This document shows, piece after piece, positions 58,600 through 64,000 of a stretch of DNA of 64,000 bases. The stretch lies in NCBI GenBank assembly GCA_025331445.1, contig JAIWNE010000054.1:153449-217448 (forward strand), read 5' to 3'. The first letter of the stretch is position 1; each line of letters begins with the position of its first letter. Origin of the DNA: Blakeslea trispora. Its lineage: Eukaryota; Mucoromycota; Mucoromycetes; Mucorales; Choanephoraceae. A program made the translations under genes and the position numbers. Below the pieces are notes generated by a model. It ran no database searches, was not told the origin of the DNA, and saw nothing but the letters and a program-made list of their open reading frames with translations.

Positions 58600-60657
58600 C
58601 TAAAGTTTAGCCTTGGAATTCTTGTTCTTTTGTTCTTCAGCAGCAGCGTCTCTCAAGACTCTACGCAAAATCTTTCCAGCAGGACTCTTGGGAATTTCTT
58701 GAATAAAGACAACACTACGCAATTGCTTATAATAGACAACATGGCTAGCAACGAATTTCTTGATTAAATCTTCAGTTTCTTGTGTGGCCGGCACACCAGA
58801 CTTGAGTACAATGTATCCTCTAGGAAGTTCGGTTGCTTGTTCAGTATCATATACACCAATGACAGCACAATCATCCACTAAAGGTGAGGAAAGCTATATA
58901 AAATTCATATAAGTTTCTTTTGCGTTTTATACTTTTTTTTAAAAACTTACCAAAACAGCTTCTAATTCAGCAGGTGGTACTTGGAATCCTTTGTATTTAA
59001 TCAATTCCTTGATACGATCCACAATATAAAAGTGACCGTTTTCATCTTGAAGAGCTACATCACCCGTGTGGAAATAGCCTTCTTCATCAATGCAGTCAGC
59101 AGTGGCTTCAGGATTGTTGATATAACCCTATCGAATACATCATAAGCCTTTTAAATTTGATAAATTTCCCTTCTTTCATATTTACCTTCATGACATTGGG
59201 ACCCTTGAGCCATAACTCACCACGCTCACCTTGCTTCACTTCTATAGAACAAAAGAGAGTAAATACATGTTTCGTTCTTTCTAGATATCTTGTAACACTC
59301 ACCTTTTCCTTCTTCATCTACAATTTTGGCAGTCATATTGGCAACCAGAATACCAATAGAACCAGGCTTGACATTGTCAGAAGGTTCAAGAACAGCTACA
59401 GGTGAGGTCTCGGTAAGGCCATAACCTTGCTTGACAATCATCTTTGGCAATCGTTTGTTGACAAGTGCCTGAAGCTCAGCACTCAAGGGGGCAGCACCAC
59501 AGACCACTTGTTTCAATGAACTCAAATCATATTGATCTACAATAGTATGCTTGGCCAAGAGCAAAATGATGGGTGGTACAAGACAGGTGAAGGTAATCTT
59601 ACAGTTCTGTACAGTTTCACAAAACTGGACAAGTTCAAAACGAGACATCACATAAACGGGGATACCCAAGTACAGAGCAACATGCATCAACACAGTAAGG
59701 CCAAAGATATGGAAAAAGGGCAAAACACCAATCATACGGTCGTTTTGTCCATTTACGAAACGGTGGTCAATAGCGTAATATTGCAAGACATTGGAGATGA
59801 TGTTGGTATGGCTAATGGTTGTTTTGATATTTAATATTGGATTCATTTTGTGTCTATATGTATTCACTTACGTAGTCATCACACCTTTGCTTTTACCTAA
59901 ATAAAAGAAAAGAAAATCAAGCGGTGATTAGATGACTTTGTTCATATTTCTTCTTTCTTCTTTCTATACCTGTAGTGCCTGAAGAAAAGCAGAGATAAGC
60001 TACAGTATCTCTTGCTTGTTCAGGTGTTAATTTGACAGGTTGAGCACGACGTTCGTTCAAGAACACTTGGGTATAAGGAAGTACACCATCTACAGTTTTG
60101 GTATCAAACAAAAAGACATTTGATTTATCAAGACCCACTAATTTGGCAGCAGCAAGGGCGTTGGACAAGTTGGAGGGATGAGCAATCAAGACTTTAGCCT
60201 TGGTCATTTCGAGTTGGTAAGCTAATTCCTTTGGCGTATAATTAGGATTGGCAGGTGAGGTGGAACCGCCTAAGAATGTGATTGTTAGATTCTCCTTTTT
60301 AAACACCCTTTACAAATATACTTTACCAGCAGTGACAGCACCCAACAAGGGAATCGAGTAATCCATCTGATAAGAAGATGAGTTAGGTGATCATAGAATG
60401 TACTCGAGAATAGAACTTACTTGATTAGGTGAATAAATGGCTATCACATCACCTTGTCGAAAGTTGAATTTGTCTTCAAGTGTGGCAGCAAATTGAAGAA
60501 CACGATCCTTAATTTGACCAAAAGTCAGACTCTCACCAGTAAAGGCATCAAATAGCAATTTTCGATCTTCTGGTATATGATTGGGATTACTGAACAAGAA
60601 TTCAATCAAGTTGGATTCAGGCAAGTGGATAGGAGGAAGTGTAGATTGAAGTACCAT
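58600..60657 (-). CDS. 4-coumarate-CoA-ligase-like acyl-CoA synthetase, probably peroxisomal
   Basis: ATP-dependent ligase forming acyl-CoA through an acyl-adenylate. Eight exons: 60421-60657, 60327-60366, 59970-60269, 59872-59896 (25 nt), 59303-59811, 59186-59241, 58951-59127 and 58600-58893, giving 545 residues. The AMP-binding signature [20 protein letters not shown] spans two introns. Other motifs: [33 protein letters not shown], the hinge region YFHTGDVA then [20 protein letters not shown], and the C-terminal catalytic Lys in [15 protein letters not shown]. The end is SKAKL; AKL is a workable peroxisomal PTS1 variant. In fungi such enzymes act on medium-chain, aromatic or oxylipin-type acids; the substrate is undetermined. 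Confidence 0.92.
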
Positions 60658-61831
60658 TTTTTCTTCTATGAAATAAATATAATATAAAGAGAAAAAATAA
60701 GTGAAAAAGCAATACTCGACAAAAACCTCATTTTATAGTTGCAAAAAAAAAAAAAAACTATGGGAGAATTATTTAACTTTTCTCGTAATCAGCTTTCAAT
60801 GCTTGTCTATGATTGGTCAGATTCGGTCCATCTTATATTCTTCTTCTCCACATTTAAGTTCACATCCCCCCTCTATCGCAGATTGAAACAGATGACATAA
60901 TCTGAGCTATCTGTCCAAAAGGGCCATTTTATAATGCAAAAAAAAGTAGCGTGGCGATGCATTAAAGAAGGTGCAGAATGATTCTTTTTTTTTTTGTATT
61001 TTTTTTTCATTACTTGATAGTTTCATCAAAGTGTTGATACGCTTTTTCTTTCTTTTTTATTTTCTTACACTGACTTTATGAGTTTGATTCAGGGCCATTT
61101 CTTTTTTTCCACGCACAAATAAAAAGAGTCAGAACTAAACTAAACTATTATCCGTCATTTTGATCTAGTAACCAATGAATTTGCTTTACCATCTTGTTTC
61201 ATCTTTAACGATACAAAAAAAACATTTGAATGAACTCTGAAAAAAAAAGAAAGAGAGAGAGAAAAAAAAAAGGCAGTTGTAGCATAGACAACAAGATAAC
61301 TGTTGTCATGACAACAAAGAATCACTTGAGCAACTCGGAAGAGAAGAGATAACTACAAAGTTGGTTCCGATTGATTTCAAAGGCCGATCAATGCCCTTAT
61401 TAAACAAATACATTGAGTAGTCTCTGATTGAACGAGTTTCATGTTTAATATGACAATTAACATACAAGTGGTACAAGAGAGAAGTTATATAAAGTTTCTT
61501 TTTTTTGGGGGGGACATAAACTACATTTTCTCTCGATTGACTCTCTTCTGTCATCGGTTATAGTTTATCCATCGGAAAAGCAAAATAAATAACAAAAATG
61601 GAAATAAGATGAAGTGTAGAGAATGTATCATTCAATAGAAAGAAAAGGGTAAATCTATGATAAACACATATATTCTTGGATGATGGCTCTATAAACGTAT
61701 TTTACAAAATGAGCCAATTGTCACTGTAAATACGCTAATTTTAGTTGCAAATCTTTTTTTTTTTTTTATTAGAGAGATCGAGCAGTTACTGTCATTTTCT
61801 ATTTTTTTTTTATATATAAAATAAATAACCT
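60658..61831. other. divergent intergenic region with a perfect palindrome
   Basis: 1.2 kb between the ligase and SYM1 starts. It contains several A/T runs, TGTTGTCATGACAACA (61301-61316, a perfect 16-bp palindrome), and a G7 run near 61508. No gene recognised. Confidence 0.5.
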
Positions 61832-62644
61832 ATGTTTACTCTCTACCATAGAGTGTTGACCAAGAGACCTATTTTGGTTCAAAGTCTGTCAACAGGTAAG
61901 AAGACAGATCTCTCAATCAACTTTTACATTCTCATGCTCTTCATGAAGCTGTTCTATTTGGTGCAGGTAAAAAAAAAAAAAAAAAAAAAGTGTTTTTTTG
62001 AGATGGTTCTAACAAGAGAGAGAGGGAAATAGGTGATGTGATTGCACAACAGTTGGTTGAGAAACAAGGCTGGGAGAAACATGACTTGAAACGAACAGCT
62101 CGCATGACAGTGTTTGGTGGTATTTTTGCAGGACCTGTCCTCAGTCAATGGTATCGTCTAGTAGAAAGAAAAGTCACTCTAAAGCAGCCTGCTCAAGGTA
62201 AGAACACAACAAAGAGCTTTCTTTTTGCTAAAGTTGTTACTCATTTTGATTTCTAGCTCTTGTAGTCAAAGTAGCCCTTGATCAGCTTTGTTTTTCTCCT
62301 TTCTTTATTGCAGGTAAACTAGGCAAAATCATCAACTGTTCTGTTTTGTAACTCATTTTGCAAATAGCCTTTTTCACTGGACAAGGTCTATTTGAAGGTA
62401 AATCCTTGAATGAAATCAAAGAGAAACTAGCGAGTGGCTATACCACTGCACTCATTGGCAATTACAAGGTAAGATCATCATCACAGTAGGAAATGGCAAC
62501 TTATGCTTTTTTGAATCATAGATTTGGCCTGCAGTTCAAATTTTCAATTTTTATTTTACACCATTGAATTATCGATTGATGGTCACCAATGTGGTTGCCT
62601 TGGGCTGGAATGCTTATCTTTCTACAGTCAACCATAGAAGCTAA
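61832..62644 (+). CDS. SYM1: Mpv17/PMP22/SYM1-family inner-membrane protein
   Basis: Four-span membrane protein of the Mpv17/Sym1/PXMP2 family; the yeast member is a stress-induced mitochondrial inner-membrane protein. Six exons: 61832-61895, 61949-61966 (18 nt), 62033-62197, 62257-62313, 62368-62468 and 62522-62644, giving 175 residues. The microexon supplies AVLFGAG, joining RPILVQSLST to GDVIAQQLVE, which rebuilds the hallmark TxxxLFGxGDxxAQ. Further marks: DLKRTARMTVFGGIFAGPVL, QWYRLVERK, and the C-terminal IWPAVQIFNFYFTPLNYR, ALGWNAYLS. The length matches the family. Mitochondrial versus peroxisomal location is not fixed by sequence. Confidence 0.9.
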
Positions 62645-62786
62645 ATTTGATTGGAAGGCATTTCAGCAATACCTGTACCATTGATCTCAGGTACACCCAC
62701 CTTGATATTCTTGTATTTCACAATACCTCTCGTCTTGACCTTTTTTATATATAAAGGAGTTATTTCAACATGTCTTTCTTTCTTTC

Positions 62787-63872
62787 TTATTTCGAATTCT
62801 TTACCTTTCCTCCCAATAAGCCTACACAAAATCCACTGGGTGCAGATAATCCTTTCAGTGCTAAATCAGCTGTACTTGTGTCTATGGATCGCTTTAGTCT
62901 ATCTTCACACATGGGGCAAGAGTATTTGGCATCTTCTTCATCACAGAGTAACTGGTATTTCTCTGGTGTCAAAAATTCATCACATCGTGTATGAACCCAA
63001 TGATCGCATGTATCACAAGCCACCATCTCGTTATCTTCATCGTCATTTTCTTCTTCTGCATATGTCTTGAGGCAGACAGGACAAAAACGATCTTGATCAA
63101 AGTGTTGAATACACTTTTGGCAGTAGGTGGCTAGATAGATGGGGTATTTGTATCGATCACTGGGAGGTGCTATGGCATGTGTATATTGAGATTCTTCGGC
63201 CATCCCTTGCTCATCACACCCATGGCAATTGGCACATAACGGACAAAGCCAAGATCCCTCTGGTACCTTCTCTACTTGAGGATGACAACAACCTGTGTGC
63301 CAACCACGATCACACCCATCACAGATCATCAAGGTTGATTCATCGCCAGCACTCTTACAGACACAACATATCTTACACTCAGGGCATGACCAAGGATAGC
63401 TCTCTACAGCAGCAACTTGGCGAGGTGTTGTCAGGTTGGCACAGACTGGGTGGTATTTGCGTACACATTTAGCACATTTCACAATGGCAAATTCATCTGT
63501 CACGTGTTCTTCTGGTGAATGGAACAGGTTTTCAGCCGCACGCAATTGATGACAATCCGCACATTTATTATCGGAATAGACAATGCTCTAAAATTGGGTG
63601 AAGCAAGAAAAGAGAAAAGAAAAGGAAAAGCAAAAGAAGGGTGGGGTTTTTTTTATAAGCGTAAAGTTTTTCATTTATTTAGATTGAACTTACAGGAGGT
63701 GGTCCTTTTGTGTAATCTGACATTTGTTTGATTGTATGAGCAGAACAACGATCACCCATTCGATTGACTGGATGTTGACAGTTTTGTTGATGACCTAGAG
63801 GCACACCACAGATACTTGATGGTGGTGGTGGTGGTGGTGGTGGTGGTGGTGGATTGGGCATACGGATCATCG

Positions 63873-63904
<32 letters not shown>

Positions 63905-64000
63905 GGATAATGAGGAGAAGGAACAAATGGGAAATGTTGTGATGAAGAAGATGAAGGTGGTGGTCTAGTCAGTTGAATAGGTTTAGTCTCTGGTACAGTG
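62787..64000 (-). CDS. PHD-finger protein, 5' part outside the window
   Basis: Probable chromatin reader. Partial: the visible exons are 63694-64000 and 62787-63587; the frame runs off the window edge, so the start is missing. The visible N-terminal part is low-complexity: a polyglutamine run (about 63870-63900) and a polyproline run (about 63818-63850). A Cys/His knuckle (ICGVPLGHQQNCQHPVNRMG) follows. Then come tandem PHD-type fingers: VKCAKCVRKYHPVCANL, CCVCKSAGDESTLMICDGCD, RGWHTGCCHPQVEKVPEGSW. A further zinc cluster at the end (FCPVCLKTYAEEEND, VACDTCDHWVHTRCDEF) completes it. Similar to DPF/MLL-type PHD arrays; the exact complex is unknown. Confidence 0.85.
63816..63902 (-). repeat. 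trinucleotide repeats coding for polyPro and polyGln
   Basis: A run of TGG/GGT triplets (63816-63850 on the + strand) encodes about 11 Pro on the minus strand. A run of TTG triplets (63872-63902) encodes about 10 Gln. Both lie in the disordered part of the PHD-finger protein and are likely length-variable. Confidence 0.9.

Noticed and set aside
831..62644. Ubiquitin-related genes (E2, two F-box proteins, TOM1, proteasome beta2) as a functional cluster
   Set aside because: These are common housekeeping families spread over more than 50 kb with unrelated genes between them and mixed orientation; chance proximity is the simpler reading.
1..64000. tRNA, rRNA or CRISPR features
   Set aside because: I looked for tRNA B-box-like sequences, rRNA segments and regularly spaced direct repeats by eye and found none; a covariance-model scan was not possible.

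Overview
The window looks like nuclear DNA of an early-diverging filamentous fungus, most likely Mucoromycota (a Rhizopus/Mucor-type genome). Seen directly: AT-rich sequence with many long A/T runs, many short GT-AG introns (about 45-75 nt), tightly packed genes on both strands, and proteins of fungal type such as PAC1/LIS1, a YPT7-type Rab7, TOM1 and a GPI-anchored wall protein. The species is inference. Gene models were spliced by hand and checked for reading-frame closure and family alignment from memory; no searches were run.

Layout. 0-9 kb: tail-anchored UBE2J-type E2 (-), zinc alcohol dehydrogenase of the CAD/ADH6 type (+), F-box/WD40 protein (-), CMC4 (-), and an F-box/LRR protein (-) interrupted by a single-base frame break. 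8.5-12.4 kb: gene-poor, with only exon-like scraps. 12.4-18.2 kb: KRE9-like GPI wall protein (+), OXA1 (-) and ATP11 (+) divergent across 251 bp, then YL1/VPS72 (+). 18.9-24.1 kb: STIMATE-family membrane protein (-), HSL-type alpha/beta hydrolase (-), and an unrecognised two-TM small protein (-). 24.5-25.4 kb: a decayed Tc1/mariner transposase. 26-36.8 kb: a 13-exon HECT ligase of the TOM1/HUWE1 family (3376 codons). 36.9-38.8 kb: CRAL-TRIO protein (-). 41.5-45.9 kb: profilin and LIS1 (+). 46.1-48.6 kb: SET-domain methyltransferase and wax-synthase-like acyltransferase (-). 48.9-52.3 kb: SRR1-like (+), proteasome beta2 (-), RNase H1 (-). 53.9-58.1 kb: vacuolar alkaline phosphatase (+), Mn-SOD (+), YPT7 (-). 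58.6-60.7 kb: 4CL-like acyl-CoA ligase with a peroxisomal C-terminus (-). 61.8-62.6 kb: Mpv17/SYM1 (+). 62.8 kb to the edge: a PHD-finger protein (-), cut by the window.

How the genes relate. Most are ordinary housekeeping genes. Recurrent themes are mitochondrial biogenesis (CMC4, OXA1, ATP11, SOD2, possibly SYM1) and ubiquitin/proteasome functions (UBE2J, two F-box proteins, TOM1, PUP1). OXA1 and ATP11 share one short divergent promoter and act on the same complex, which is the best case for local co-regulation. PHO8-type phosphatase and YPT7, both vacuolar, lie near each other.

I found no convincing new multi-gene system. The most distinctive features are gene-structure oddities (two 18-nt microexons, a stop codon alone in its own exon, the HECT catalytic cysteine codon split by an intron), the frame-broken F-box/LRR gene, a C-run element after three minus-strand genes, fold-back repeats near 52.7 kb, and orphan exon-like fragments in the gene-poor stretches.
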